From the NCBI RefSeq assembly GCF_000688455.1, contig NZ_JIAL01000001.1, forward strand, positions 1-64,000: a DNA stretch of 64,000 bases. Direction: 5' to 3'. The DNA comes from Pseudacidobacterium ailaaui (GTDB lineage: Bacteria; Acidobacteriota; Terriglobia; Terriglobales; Acidobacteriaceae). A model generated the notes under the pieces. The model saw nothing but the letters and a program-made list of their open reading frames with translations. It ran no database searches and was not told where the DNA came from. Positions 52,292 through 61,064 of the stretch are shown piece after piece (within the stretch, counting starts at the first letter, position 1; the number at the start of each line of letters is the position of its first letter). Both the position numbers and the translations under genes were made by a program.

Positions 52292-55015
52292 ATGCTTACC
52301 ATCTCCAAACCGCTCTCGTCCGGTCAGGCGCAGAACTACCACTCCAAAGAGTTCACGTCAAAAGAGCAGAACTACTGGTCCCAGCGAGGCGTGATCCAAG
52401 GCGAATGGCAGGGTCAGCTCGCTTCGCGCTTCGGACTATCTGGAGCGGTCTCCGCTGAGGACTTCGCACGGCTAAGCCAGGGCCAGCATCCGCAGACCGG
52501 CGAGCAGATCGTGCGTCAGCGCGCCTCCTATGAGTATGTCGATGAGAACGGCAAGACCGTCAAAACCATGGAGCACCGCGCCGGTTGGGATGCGACCTTT
52601 TCCGCGCCGAAGTCTGTCTCGCTGACTGCGCTTGTCGGCGGCGACGAGAACGTGCGCATCGCCCATCGCGTCGCCGTCAAAGTCGCCCTCGAACAGCTTG
52701 AGATGTACACGCAGGCGCGCATCGGCGGGAACCAACCTGCCGAGAGCACGGCCAAGTTGATCGCTGCCAAATTTGAGCACGATACGGCCCGGCCTGTCGA
52801 TGGCTACGTGGCTCCGCAACTTCATACGCACGCCGTCTTCTTTAACGTCACCGAGCGCGAGAACGGTCAGTTCCGTGCCGTTCAGCCGCAGAGTTTGTTC
52901 GCGTCGCAACAGTTCGCCACAGCCGTTTACCAGTCAGAGTTGACCTACCACCTGCGCCAACTCGGCTACGAGATCACGACGGGCCGGAGCGGCGCGCCGG
53001 AGATCAAGGGATACACGCAGGAGTACCTTGACGCATCGAGTCCACGCAGCCAGCAGATTCGTGAGTATCTGGAACGAACCGGGCGCACCGGCTCAGAGGC
53101 CGCGGAGATTGCCGCGCACTCGACCCGCGACAAGAAAGCGATTCACTCGCCGCGTGAAGTCATGGCGGCGCACCGCAAACTTGCCGCTGACTTCGGCCAT
53201 CAGGCCGAAGCCGTCGTCCGCGAGGCGCGCGAGCGGCTCCAGCGCCAGCAGCAGCCAGCGCAATCCATCGACCGCGTGCGCGAGTCACTCACTTTCGCTC
53301 GCGACAAGAACTTCGAGCGCGAGGCCGTCGTGGACGAGCGCGCCCTGATCCGCGACAGCCTCCGCCGCGGCATGGGGGAAGTCAGGTATTCCGAAGTGCG
53401 CAACAATCTCAACGCTCGTCTTGCCTCAGGCGAATTCCAGATCGTTGATCGCCAACAACACTCTCCCGCGCGGCAGTTCACAACCGCCAGGACCATCGCT
53501 GCCGAGCAAGAAATCGTTCATCGCGTTAGCGAGGGGCGAAACCAGATCGATCCGGTTCTCTCTCGTCAGCAGGCGATTGCCGTGGCCGATCAATATGGAC
53601 ATCTGAACCGCGCGCAGAAAAGCGTCGTCGAGGATGTTTTGAGTTCCCCGGACCGCATCCAGGGCATTCAAGGATACGCCGGCGCAGGCAAGACGACGGC
53701 GCTTTCCGTGATCCGCAGCGCGGCGGAATCGGAGGGCTATGCCGTGCGCGGTTTCGCCCCAACCTCGCGCGCAGCGCGGCAACTCAACGAAGCTGGCGTT
53801 ACTTCCGAAACCTTGCAGAAATTCCTTGTGCGGCCCATTGAGCGCCCAGCGCCGGCACAGCGGAACTTCTACTTCGTCGATGAATCGAGCCTGGCGAGCA
53901 CCAATCAGATGCGCGAGTTTCTTGCGCGCCTTGGGCCGCAGGACCGCGTGCTCTTGATCGGCGACACGCGCCAGCACCAGGGCGTTGAAGCCGGCCGCCC
54001 ATTCGAACAGTTACAAGAGGCTGGAATGCGCACGGCGCGGCTCGACGAGATCGTCCGCCAGCGAGACCCAGAACTGAAATCGGCCGTCGAGATGCTCGCC
54101 AAAGGGCAGGCCTCCGCCGCGCTCGAATCGCTTCAACAGCAGGGGCGCGTCCGGGAGATTCCGAATGCCGAAGAGCGCATTCGCACCATCGCCAAAGCCT
54201 ATGCCGAAGTCCCGGCAAAGACGCTAATCGTCTCGCCGGACAACGCCTCACGCCGTGAGTTGAACGTTGCCGTCCGCGAGGAACTGAAGGCCCATGGGAT
54301 CGTTGCGGCTGATGACCGCAACTTCCGGGTTCTGGTTCAGCGCCGGGACATGACCGGAGCCGAGCGGACCTGGGCAAGCCACTACGAGACGGGCGACATC
54401 GTCCGCTTTTCGCGCGGTAGCAAAGCTCTCGGCATCGAGGCCGGAAGCTACGGTTCGGTTGTCGGCGTGAACTCCGCCGCCAACCTGCTTTCCGTCGAGA
54501 AAGTCACCGGCGAGATCGCCACTTACGACCCGCGCCGCCTCACCGGCGTCAGTGTCTACCGCGAGATCGACCGTGAATTTTCCGCTGGCGACCGCATCCA
54601 GTTCACCGCGCCCGACAAGGCGCTTGGCGTCGCCAACCGCGACCTTGCCGTGATCGATTCGATTGCGCCCGATGGCCGCATTTCGGTCCGCCTCGAATCC
54701 GGCCGTGAGATCAACTTTGACCCCGCCGAGCACCGGCACTTCGACCACGGCTACGCCGTTACCAGTCACAGCGCCCAGGGCCTCACCGCCGAGCGCGTCC
54801 TCGTCAACGTCGACACATCCGTCCACCCGGACCTGCTCAACTCTCGCTTCGGATATGTTTCCATCTCCCGCGCCAGCCACGAGGCAACGCTCTTCACCGA
54901 CAACCTCGCCAAACTCAACCCGCAGCTCAGCGCCGACATCTCCAAATCCTCCGCCTTGGAAATGAATCAAGGTTCATCCATCGCACCGGAAATCAATGTC
55001 GGCATGAATATGTGA
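52292..55015 (+). CDS. MobF-type relaxase with helicase domain (TrwC/TraI-like)
   Basis: This 907-residue enzyme nicks oriT and carries the strand into the recipient. The relaxase domain has N-terminal tyrosines (Tyr16 and Tyr28), a region RAGWDATFSAPKSVSLTALV and the metal-binding His triad LHTHAVFFN near residue 177. The helicase half starts with Walker A GYAGAGKTT near residue 462 and has the RecD-like motifs FYFVDESSLAST (motif II) and YAVTSHSAQGLTAERVLV. Order RHH, coupling protein, relaxase is that of R388 trwA-trwB-trwC. Shorter than TrwC (966 residues) but intact. Confidence 0.94.
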   Translation: MLTISKPLSSGQAQNYHSKEFTSKEQNYWSQRGVIQGEWQGQLASRFGLSGAVSAEDFARLSQGQHPQTGEQIVRQRASYEYVDENGKTVKTMEHRAGWDATFSAPKSVSLTALVGGDENVRIAHRVAVKVALEQLEMYTQARIGGNQPAESTAKLIAAKFEHDTARPVDGYVAPQLHTHAVFFNVTERENGQFRAVQPQSLFASQQFATAVYQSELTYHLRQLGYEITTGRSGAPEIKGYTQEYLDASSPRSQQIREYLERTGRTGSEAAEIAAHSTRDKKAIHSPREVMAAHRKLAADFGHQAEAVVREARERLQRQQQPAQSIDRVRESLTFARDKNFEREAVVDERALIRDSLRRGMGEVRYSEVRNNLNARLASGEFQIVDRQQHSPARQFTTARTIAAEQEIVHRVSEGRNQIDPVLSRQQAIAVADQYGHLNRAQKSVVEDVLSSPDRIQGIQGYAGAGKTTALSVIRSAAESEGYAVRGFAPTSRAARQLNEAGVTSETLQKFLVRPIERPAPAQRNFYFVDESSLASTNQMREFLARLGPQDRVLLIGDTRQHQGVEAGRPFEQLQEAGMRTARLDEIVRQRDPELKSAVEMLAKGQASAALESLQQQGRVREIPNAEERIRTIAKAYAEVPAKTLIVSPDNASRRELNVAVREELKAHGIVAADDRNFRVLVQRRDMTGAERTWASHYETGDIVRFSRGSKALGIEAGSYGSVVGVNSAANLLSVEKVTGEIATYDPRRLTGVSVYREIDREFSAGDRIQFTAPDKALGVANRDLAVIDSIAPDGRISVRLESGREINFDPAEHRHFDHGYAVTSHSAQGLTAERVLVNVDTSVHPDLLNSRFGYVSISRASHEATLFTDNLAKLNPQLSADISKSSALEMNQGSSIAPEINVGMNM

Positions 55016-55150
55016 GGGGCATAACTGATACTATCGTCCACGTTTTTTATCCATCATTCGCGCTCATCATGCAGCAACGAAACGGCAAGTTCCGCGCTTG
55101 ATTCCTTGCCCAAGGATCGTGAAATGCCCCGATTGACATCCGCCTCAAAC

Positions 55151-55171
55151 AATGTAAGCTGACAGTGACGG
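55151..55171. promoter_or_regulatory. AATGTAAGCT site before the CapH-like gene
   Basis: AATGTAAGCT lies at 55151-55160, about 15 bp before the start of the CapH-like repressor gene, and the same ten bases recur at 56239-56248 within a perfect palindrome just upstream of the HNH-SAVED gene. A single regulator bound at both places would co-regulate the whole defence operon. The exact operator extent is not known. Confidence 0.6.
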
Positions 55172-55175
55172 ACAG

Positions 55176-55517
55176 ATGAAAACATTCGGTGAACAAATTA
55201 GGGATCTTCGGGAAGCAAAGGACATTTCTGTCCGTGAACTAGCTAGGCAACTGAATGTCTCTGCTGCATTTTTATCGGATGTGGAACTAGGGCGCCGCCA
55301 TCCGTCGGATGAGATCATGCGAAAAATGGCAGAGTGCCTTGGTACAACACCGGAAGAACTCCAGAAATACGACGCGCGTCCCCCTGTACAGGAACTGAAA
55401 CGGATTGCCGCAAATGATCCTGCGATGGGATTTGCGCTGCGTCGTGTGGTGGACGAAGGCATAACCGCGAAAGATCTCCTTGAGTTTCTCAACCAACACG
55501 GGAAGAAGAAGAAATGA
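55176..55517 (+). CDS. capH: XRE-family repressor, CapH-like
   Basis: This 113-residue protein has an N-terminal helix-turn-helix (IRDLREAKDISVRELARQLNVSAAFLSDVELGRRHPSDEIMRKMAECLG) and a helical tail. It is followed, with a four-base overlap, by an ImmA-type protease gene. In CBASS operons the pair CapH/CapP forms a switch: CapP cuts CapH after DNA damage and so turns on defence. This gene is directly upstream of a CBASS operon and matches that arrangement. Naming is by context. Confidence 0.85.
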   Translation: MKTFGEQIRDLREAKDISVRELARQLNVSAAFLSDVELGRRHPSDEIMRKMAECLGTTPEELQKYDARPPVQELKRIAANDPAMGFALRRVVDEGITAKDLLEFLNQHGKKKK

Positions 55518-56224
55518 GAACGTACCGCTCGAAATCCGGGCCGTTTCTCGAACAGCCCTTTTACCGCCCGGCCGATTTCGAATCGATTTGCGTCGAAGCG
55601 CTTAGGAGCGTGGAGCTTTTCCCCACATCCCCATCGCCCGTAAGAATCGACCGCTTTATAGAAAAGCGCTTCAAGGTGCAACCGACCTACGCATCCCTCC
55701 CACCAGGTGTCCTCGGATTCACCCGTTTCGGCGCGAATGGGGTCGAGGAGATTGTAATTTCCCAGGCGCTCGACGAAGAAGGCACGGCGACTGCCGAGAG
55801 GCGATTGCGCACTACGCTCGCCCACGAAGGGGGCCACGGGCTCCTTCACGCGCATCTCTTTGCCTTGGGCGACCGCCCCGATTCCTTGTTTTCTGGAGAA
55901 CTCGCTCCCGATGCCCCGAAAATCATGTGCCGGGACGACGTGCAAACCGGCGTAAGCACTGGCAAGAAACCGCCGTACCGATGGTGGGAGTTCCAGGCGA
56001 ACCAAGCGATGGGAACCCTCCTACTCCCACAGTCCCTTGTGGAAAAAGCGCTCGAAACAATAATTGAAAAGCGCGGCCTCCTTGGTGTACCTGTTCTTTC
56101 TACAGGCCGCCGGAAGGACGCTATCCGGCTCATTGCAGAGACGTTCAACGTAAATCCCATCGTTGCGCACTACCGGTTGGACGCCCTCTATCCCACGTCG
56201 GCCGAGCAGCAGTTGACACTCTAA
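55514..56224 (+). CDS. capP: ImmA/IrrE-type metalloprotease, CapP-like
   Basis: This 236-residue protein has the zinc-protease motif TTLAHEGGHGLLHAHLF (HExxH near residue 105) and a Glu/His region further on (WWEFQANQAMGTLLLPQSLV), as in ImmA, which cleaves phage-type repressors. The start overlaps the CapH-like stop (ATGA). In related CBASS operons the protease is activated by single-stranded DNA and cuts the CapH repressor. The same role is likely here. A palindrome and the HNH-SAVED gene follow. Confidence 0.87.
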   Translation: MRTYRSKSGPFLEQPFYRPADFESICVEALRSVELFPTSPSPVRIDRFIEKRFKVQPTYASLPPGVLGFTRFGANGVEEIVISQALDEEGTATAERRLRTTLAHEGGHGLLHAHLFALGDRPDSLFSGELAPDAPKIMCRDDVQTGVSTGKKPPYRWWEFQANQAMGTLLLPQSLVEKALETIIEKRGLLGVPVLSTGRRKDAIRLIAETFNVNPIVAHYRLDALYPTSAEQQLTL

Positions 56225-56240
56225 ATTTTTTGCCTAAAAT

Positions 56241-56259
56241 GTAAGCTATAGTAGCTTAC
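56241..56259. promoter_or_regulatory. Perfect palindrome before the HNH-SAVED gene
   Basis: GTAAGCTA-TAG-TAGCTTAC is a perfect inverted repeat (8-bp arms, 3-base spacer), followed by another half-site GTAAGCTA at 56260-56267 that extends it. It lies 24 bp before the start codon of the HNH-SAVED gene. The bases AATGTAAGCT match a site before the CapH-like gene, so CapH is the probable binder. Confidence 0.75.
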
Positions 56260-56282
56260 GTAAGCTATCTATCGGCGGAGCA

Positions 56283-57506
56283 ATGGCAGCCACACACAAG
56301 CACATCGTGAACCCACATTGGCCACGCTCGGTAACTCAAGCCTCGCGGGCGATGACCTCGCCGGTCCGCAAAGCTCGAAGCGTACCAGCCCTCGTCCGCC
56401 TTTTTCTCTTTGTCGAGGCCGGTGGACGCTGCGAGTTCGATGGCTGCAACAAGTACCTCCTCGAACATCACGTCACGCTCACCGCAGGCAACTTCGCGGA
56501 GGTGGCGCACATCGTCGCGTTCCAGGAGGACGGTCCGCGCGGACGAAGCAAAGTGCGCCCCGTAGACATTCATGAGGCCCAGAACCTCATGCTTCTCTGT
56601 CCCGAATGCCACAAGCATATCGACGACCATCCAGAGCGGTTTCCCATAGCGACGCTTCGCAAATTCAAGGAGCGCCACGAGCGGCATATCCACCACATGA
56701 CTGCGCTCAGGCCCGAATACCGAACCTCAGTCCTCATGGTCACCGCCAACATTTGCGACCAGGGCGTCTTCATTCCGTTCGATCAGGTCATCGAAGCGCT
56801 TGCGCCGCGGTATCCAGTCTCGAAACCTGGCAAACTCATCGATCTTACGTCAATTCCGATCAACGACACGGCATCGCTTGAAACCGCGCGAGAGGCGGTC
56901 CGGCGCGGGCTCGCCGCGCTCTACGACGCTGGCGGCGAGGTCCAGACGGTAAAGCACATGTCGATCTTTGCGCTTGCTCCCATGCCGCTCCTCGTGGACC
57001 TAGGCGCGCGTCTCAGCAACAAGATTCCTACCGACCTCTACCAGCGGCATCGCGACACTGAAGATTGGACGTGGAAGCAGGGAGACACTTCGGTTTCGTA
57101 TACATTCGGTATCGTGCAGCAGGGCACCGATCCAACGAAGGCGGCGCTCATAATGTCGCTGAGCGGCACCATCCGGCTGGAAGATTTGCCACCGAGCATC
57201 GACCAGACATTCACGGTATACGAGTTCACCTTGAAAGGCGCGATTCCCCATCCCGCGTTCCTGAAGACCCGGTCGGACCTCGAAGTGTTCCGCGCGAGTT
57301 ATCAAGCACTCCTTGGGTCGATCCTTGACAACCAAGGCATCGTGAAGGAACTCCACTTGTTTCCTGCAGTACCCGCGCCTGTGGCGATCCTCTGCGGGCG
57401 CGAACTCCTGCCGAAGGTTCATCCGGGCCTCCTCGTGTACGACTTCGACAAGCAAAAGGACGGTTTCACATTTCAACTCAAGGTGAATGCATATGGACAC
57501 GAATGA
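56283..57506 (+). CDS. cap5: HNH-SAVED effector nuclease (Cap5-like)
   Basis: This 407-residue effector of CBASS has an N-terminal HNH nuclease (residues about 45-125: CEFDGCNKYLL, AEVAHIVAFQE, and NLMLLCPECHKHIDDHP) and a C-terminal SAVED domain (about 155-400) that binds the cyclic nucleotide signal. Binding makes Cap5 proteins cut cellular DNA and kill the infected cell. Start ATG 56283 has a GGAG site; a later Met at 56352 is possible. The CD-NTase gene overlaps its 3' end, so the two are coupled. Palindromic operator lies just upstream. Confidence 0.93.
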   Translation: MAATHKHIVNPHWPRSVTQASRAMTSPVRKARSVPALVRLFLFVEAGGRCEFDGCNKYLLEHHVTLTAGNFAEVAHIVAFQEDGPRGRSKVRPVDIHEAQNLMLLCPECHKHIDDHPERFPIATLRKFKERHERHIHHMTALRPEYRTSVLMVTANICDQGVFIPFDQVIEALAPRYPVSKPGKLIDLTSIPINDTASLETAREAVRRGLAALYDAGGEVQTVKHMSIFALAPMPLLVDLGARLSNKIPTDLYQRHRDTEDWTWKQGDTSVSYTFGIVQQGTDPTKAALIMSLSGTIRLEDLPPSIDQTFTVYEFTLKGAIPHPAFLKTRSDLEVFRASYQALLGSILDNQGIVKELHLFPAVPAPVAILCGRELLPKVHPGLLVYDFDKQKDGFTFQLKVNAYGHE

Positions 57507-58392
57507 ATACCTGCAATCGGTGCTCTCCGGTCAGTCTCTTGGGGAGGACAGCGCGGAATTGAAAGAACTACAGGCGGAGCGAGCAAAAGTGGAAAAACTC
57601 ATCCGCGAGAGCTTCGGCTCCGTGCCAATCATCCGCTATGGCGGGTCGAAGGCAAAGGGGAGCCTTATCAAGGAATCGTATGATCTCGATATTGTCTGCT
57701 ACCTTCCATCGGAGAGCGATGCCGCTGGAAAAACGCTCCAGGAAATTTACGAGAACATCCGAAACTGCCTCAACAAGAGCTATTACGTCGAGGAAAAGAC
57801 CTCGGCGCTGCGGCTTAAAGGCAATGCGGCAGACAACTACATGCGCGACTTTCATATCGATGTCGTGCCTGGGCGATTCACTGACGAAAGTAAGTCGGAT
57901 TGCTTCATCTACCAGAAGTCTGCGGAGAAATGCCGTCTAAAAACCAATCTCGACACCCACATTGCGCACGTGAAAGGAAGCGGTGTTGTCGATGCGATCA
58001 GGCTACTCAAACTTTGGAAAACGCGGAAGGGGCTACGCGTCAAGCAATTTGTGTTCGAGCTCCTGATCATCGACCTACTCAGCGGAATGAAATCGAAGCC
58101 ACTCGCGGATCAACTCCTCCATGTGTGGAACGAGATCGCTGACCACGAAGAACCAATTCACGTCGAAGATCCCGCGAACCCGAACGGCAACGATCTCACC
58201 GACGTGATGACTACCGTATGGGCAACGCTCCGTGTAGCTGCGACCGACACACTCAATACGATCAAATGGTCGGGTTGGGAAGCGGTATTCGGTTCGGTGG
58301 CGGCAGCGAAGTCTTTCACTGTTGCGGAACGGGCACAACGCGCCACGGCGTCCGTGAGCACACCGAACAGGCCGTGGTGCCCACGCGGATGA
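57493..58392 (+). CDS. CD-NTase (cyclic nucleotide synthase of CBASS)
   Basis: This 299-residue nucleotidyltransferase makes the cyclic nucleotide signal that turns on the HNH-SAVED effector. The active site is IIRYGGSKAKGSLIKESYDLDIVCYLP (GG/S helix and DxD pair) with a third acidic residue in FHIDVVPGRF. The helical domain continues (VDAIRLLKLWKTRKGLRVKQFVFELLIIDLL). Its start overlaps the Cap5 3' end, and its stop overlaps the next gene by four bases. ATG 57493 is preferred to one six bases earlier because the AGGT site is better spaced. The clade and signal molecule cannot be named from this sequence alone. Confidence 0.93.
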   Translation: MDTNEYLQSVLSGQSLGEDSAELKELQAERAKVEKLIRESFGSVPIIRYGGSKAKGSLIKESYDLDIVCYLPSESDAAGKTLQEIYENIRNCLNKSYYVEEKTSALRLKGNAADNYMRDFHIDVVPGRFTDESKSDCFIYQKSAEKCRLKTNLDTHIAHVKGSGVVDAIRLLKLWKTRKGLRVKQFVFELLIIDLLSGMKSKPLADQLLHVWNEIADHEEPIHVEDPANPNGNDLTDVMTTVWATLRVAATDTLNTIKWSGWEAVFGSVAAAKSFTVAERAQRATASVSTPNRPWCPRG

Positions 58393-59081
58393 AGAGGTCT
58401 TGGTACGAGAAGAACCCTGGTGTGCTGCGCGATATGGAGGCGGAGATTGCGGCGAGGTATCCGGACCTACGGGTGGTGATGGAGCAGGGCACTGTTTATA
58501 TCCGTGGCAGCTTTCCCATCATGGACGCAACGGATGTGCTCGATCGCTTTCAGATCGAGATCGAACTGCCAGCAGATTTTCCAGAATCCATTCCGGTTCT
58601 TCGGGAGGTTGGCGGCAGGATTCCGTGGCACGAGAACCGACACGTGAATAATGGCACCGGAGAAGCGTGCCCGATTGTTCCCGAAGAATGGCTGGTGCGA
58701 ACGGAGCGCGACTCGATACTCGCATTCTTGGACGGTCCTGTGAGGAACTTCTTTCTCGGGCAGATTCTTATCGAAGCTGGGCAACCGTGGCCCTTCGGAG
58801 AGCGATCGCATGGCATTGATGGACTCTTTGAAGCATACGAAGACATAACTGGGATTTCTGACCGGAATACCATTGTCCGTTATCTCGAATGCCTAAGTCG
58901 AGACGTCTTTAAGGGACATTGGGCATGCCCGTGTGGGAGCGGCAAGCATCTGCGCAATTGCCATTTGGAACAGCTCAAAGCCCTACAAGCGAAAGTTCCT
59001 GCATTCGTTGCGCGAAGCGCACTTGCAAGAATTGACGAGCAGCTTCAATTGCGGCGAGGAATCCGAAAACACAAACGCTGA
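58389..59081 (+). CDS. E2-like protein with C-terminal SEC-C motif (type II-short CBASS Cap2-like)
   Basis: This 230-residue protein looks like a bacterial ubiquitin-conjugating E2: FPIMDATDVLDRFQIEIELPADFPESIPVLREVGGRIPWHENRHVNNGTGEACPIVPEEWL, with the catalytic Cys in GEACP. In type II-short CBASS, E2 without E1 is joined to the CD-NTase and primes it. The C-terminus ends with a SEC-C zinc motif (ACPCGSGKHLRNCH) near residue 183. The start overlaps the CD-NTase stop (ATGA). A longer frame from 58218 lies inside the CD-NTase gene. Confidence 0.87.
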   Translation: MKRSWYEKNPGVLRDMEAEIAARYPDLRVVMEQGTVYIRGSFPIMDATDVLDRFQIEIELPADFPESIPVLREVGGRIPWHENRHVNNGTGEACPIVPEEWLVRTERDSILAFLDGPVRNFFLGQILIEAGQPWPFGERSHGIDGLFEAYEDITGISDRNTIVRYLECLSRDVFKGHWACPCGSGKHLRNCHLEQLKALQAKVPAFVARSALARIDEQLQLRRGIRKHKR

Positions 59082-59622
59082 TCTTCTTGGAGTTTATCCA
59101 GTCAATGCTGCGAAAAAGCAAGAGAGCCGCTCAGTCAATATCACCGGATCAATCTCCCTTTTCCGTTATTGTGCAGTAGAACATACATTACCTTTTGGCC
59201 ACATACATCCGACAACCTATCATCTCCGTCCCCGGCGGGGCTGCTGAATTTGTAGCAGGCTGCTGGCGCCCTTCCCCCACTGCGACCGCCGGTGAGACTG
59301 GCGTTCTACGCTTCCCATCCATGCGGGCCTGTGTCCTGCCCGCAACGCCGACCCTGAAAAACAATGCGGTGCAGCCTTCGGCTGGACCTCCGGTTCGACA
59401 TTCGTTTCCCTGCGAACTCTAGGCTTCGTTCGGCTCCTTCTGTCAACCCCGCTTGTGCAGCTCCGCGCGGCATACAGCGCCGTGCTCGCTTCCGCGCCCC
59501 TTCGGGCTTCGGGGGTTGACAGCGCCTCTCTGCGCCCTTTTCGCAGCTATGAAACGAATGTCTTTTTTTAGCCCTCCCAGGGCTGAAAAACGGCAAATCC
59601 CACTCCGAAGGAGCCGAAGATC
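59082..59622. other. Gene-free structured leader before ardC
   Basis: No convincing gene in 541 bp. An 11-bp perfect inverted repeat (CTGTCAACCCC at 59440-59450 and GGGGTTGACAG at 59512-59522) encloses smaller hairpins including CCGCGCGG. Further right, a T-run, the hairpin AGCCCT-CCC-AGGGCT (59570-59584) and an A-run form a bidirectional terminator-like structure. The ardC ribosome site (GAAGGAG) is at its end. This could be a single-strand promoter of the leading-region type, as before ssb. Confidence 0.55.
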
Positions 59623-60579
59623 ATGACCTACGCCAGCAACAGCACCGCCAACACCGCGCCGCACAGCAACAATGCGGCGCTACGCGGCGAATCCCCCTAC
59701 CAGCAGCGCACTACCGAGCGCGAAAACCCCGCGCAGCAACTCATCAAGCAGGCCGTCGAGTTCCTGCTCCAGCAGCTTGAAGCAGGCAAGAGCGAGACCT
59801 TGACCGCGTATCTGGCGGCGATGGCCCGCTTCCACAATTACTCGTTCGGCAACATTCTCGCCATTGCGCGGCAGCGCCCGACCGCAACCCGCGTTGCGGG
59901 CATCCGTACGTGGAACGAGTTGGGCCGGTTTGTGAAGCGCGGCGAGAAGGGCATCCAGATTCTCGCCCCAATCATCGGCCACCGGCGCAGGAAGAATGCA
60001 GCCAACGAGGAGCAGGATGCAGACAGCCAGGCGAAGCCCGCGCCCGTGCTGATTGGCTTCCGCGCGGTTTACGTCTTCGATGTCTCACAGACCGAAGGCA
60101 TGGACCTGCCGGAGTTCGAGCACAACATCGGCGGCGAAGTCGGCGCACACCGCGACCGGCTGATTGCTTTCCTCAACGCGCAGGGCATCAAGCTGGAGTT
60201 CAACGAGAAGATCGCCCCGGCGCTTGGCGTCAGCTACGGCGGACGTATCGCGTTACTGCCCGGCCAGTCGAAGGCCGAGGAGTTCACCACGCTGGTACAC
60301 GAAACGGCGCACGAGCTTTTGCACAAGACCGAGCGGCGCACCATGACGACCGCGACCGTGCGCGAGACCGAAGCCGAGGCCGTGGCCTTCATCGTCGGCC
60401 AGGCCGTCGGCCTTGAGATGGGCACCGCCAGCAGCGACTACATCCAGATGTACGCGGGCAACGCGGCGCTACTGACCGAGAGCCTCGAAGTCATCCAGCG
60501 CACCTCTGCCGTGATCCTCGGAGCCATTCTCTCCGAGGACGCGGCCAGCGAGAGGAACTCACTCGCGGAGGTGGCGTAA
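59623..60579 (+). CDS. ardC: ArdC-type antirestriction protein
   Basis: This 318-residue protein helps incoming DNA escape host restriction. The N-terminal ssDNA-binding domain (TLTAYLAAMARFHNYSFGNILAIARQRPTATRVAGIRTWNELGRFVKRGEKGIQILAPI) is followed by a metalloprotease-like domain with VHETAHELLH (HExxH near residue 227). ArdC proteins are carried by many conjugative elements and act early in the recipient. The next gene starts on its final base. A structured leader lies upstream. Confidence 0.92.
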   Translation: MTYASNSTANTAPHSNNAALRGESPYQQRTTERENPAQQLIKQAVEFLLQQLEAGKSETLTAYLAAMARFHNYSFGNILAIARQRPTATRVAGIRTWNELGRFVKRGEKGIQILAPIIGHRRRKNAANEEQDADSQAKPAPVLIGFRAVYVFDVSQTEGMDLPEFEHNIGGEVGAHRDRLIAFLNAQGIKLEFNEKIAPALGVSYGGRIALLPGQSKAEEFTTLVHETAHELLHKTERRTMTTATVRETEAEAVAFIVGQAVGLEMGTASSDYIQMYAGNAALLTESLEVIQRTSAVILGAILSEDAASERNSLAEVA

Positions 60580-60989
60580 TGAAAACCATCCTCCAGATTC
60601 TCGCGGCGGCGGGCGGGTTCCGCCGCAACCTCTATCTGCGCATCGAGAACCCGCCTTATATGGCGCTTGTCATCGAGGCCACGCCGGAGCCGGGTCCGCT
60701 CGGCGCTCCGGCCATCTCCATCGCGCACTACGGCGAACTGAACGGTGACCTGATGCGCGACCCGGAGATGTGTTTCGAGTTGACCAACCCGGCGCGTTTG
60801 GGCTGGATGATGACGCCGTATTACTTTCGCAACGATTACCTCGGCATCGAGCAGTTTTCGCGCATGCGCGACGCACAGAACTACATCTTCTATCCAGACC
60901 TGTTTCACCAGCACGAAAGCTTTGCCCGCACGTGGGACCGCAACTTGCGCGCGCAGAGGTTCCTTGAGGCATTCCAGCGCAGCCGCTAA
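60579..60989 (+). CDS. Conjugative-element accessory protein of unknown function
   Basis: A 136-residue protein that starts on the last base of ardC (TAATG). It has the sequence ILAAAGGFRRNLYLRIENPPYMALVIEATPEPGPLGAPAISIAHYGELNGDLMRDPEMCFEL, which resembles a small family (DUF6908-like) often found near ArdC genes in conjugative elements. No catalytic motif is visible. Function unknown; position suggests an early or accessory role after transfer. Confidence 0.72.
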   Translation: MKTILQILAAAGGFRRNLYLRIENPPYMALVIEATPEPGPLGAPAISIAHYGELNGDLMRDPEMCFELTNPARLGWMMTPYYFRNDYLGIEQFSRMRDAQNYIFYPDLFHQHESFARTWDRNLRAQRFLEAFQRSR

Positions 60990-61064
60990 CCCGCCAATCA
61001 CCGGGCGGGTTCACGTGGCCCGCCCACGCCTTCACGCAAGACAACCTGAAAAGGAGAATCGATC

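Noticed and set aside
51257-52342. Minus-strand frame of 361 codons opposite the coupling protein
   Set aside because: Shadow of the coupling-protein gene, which has Walker motifs and a ribosome site.
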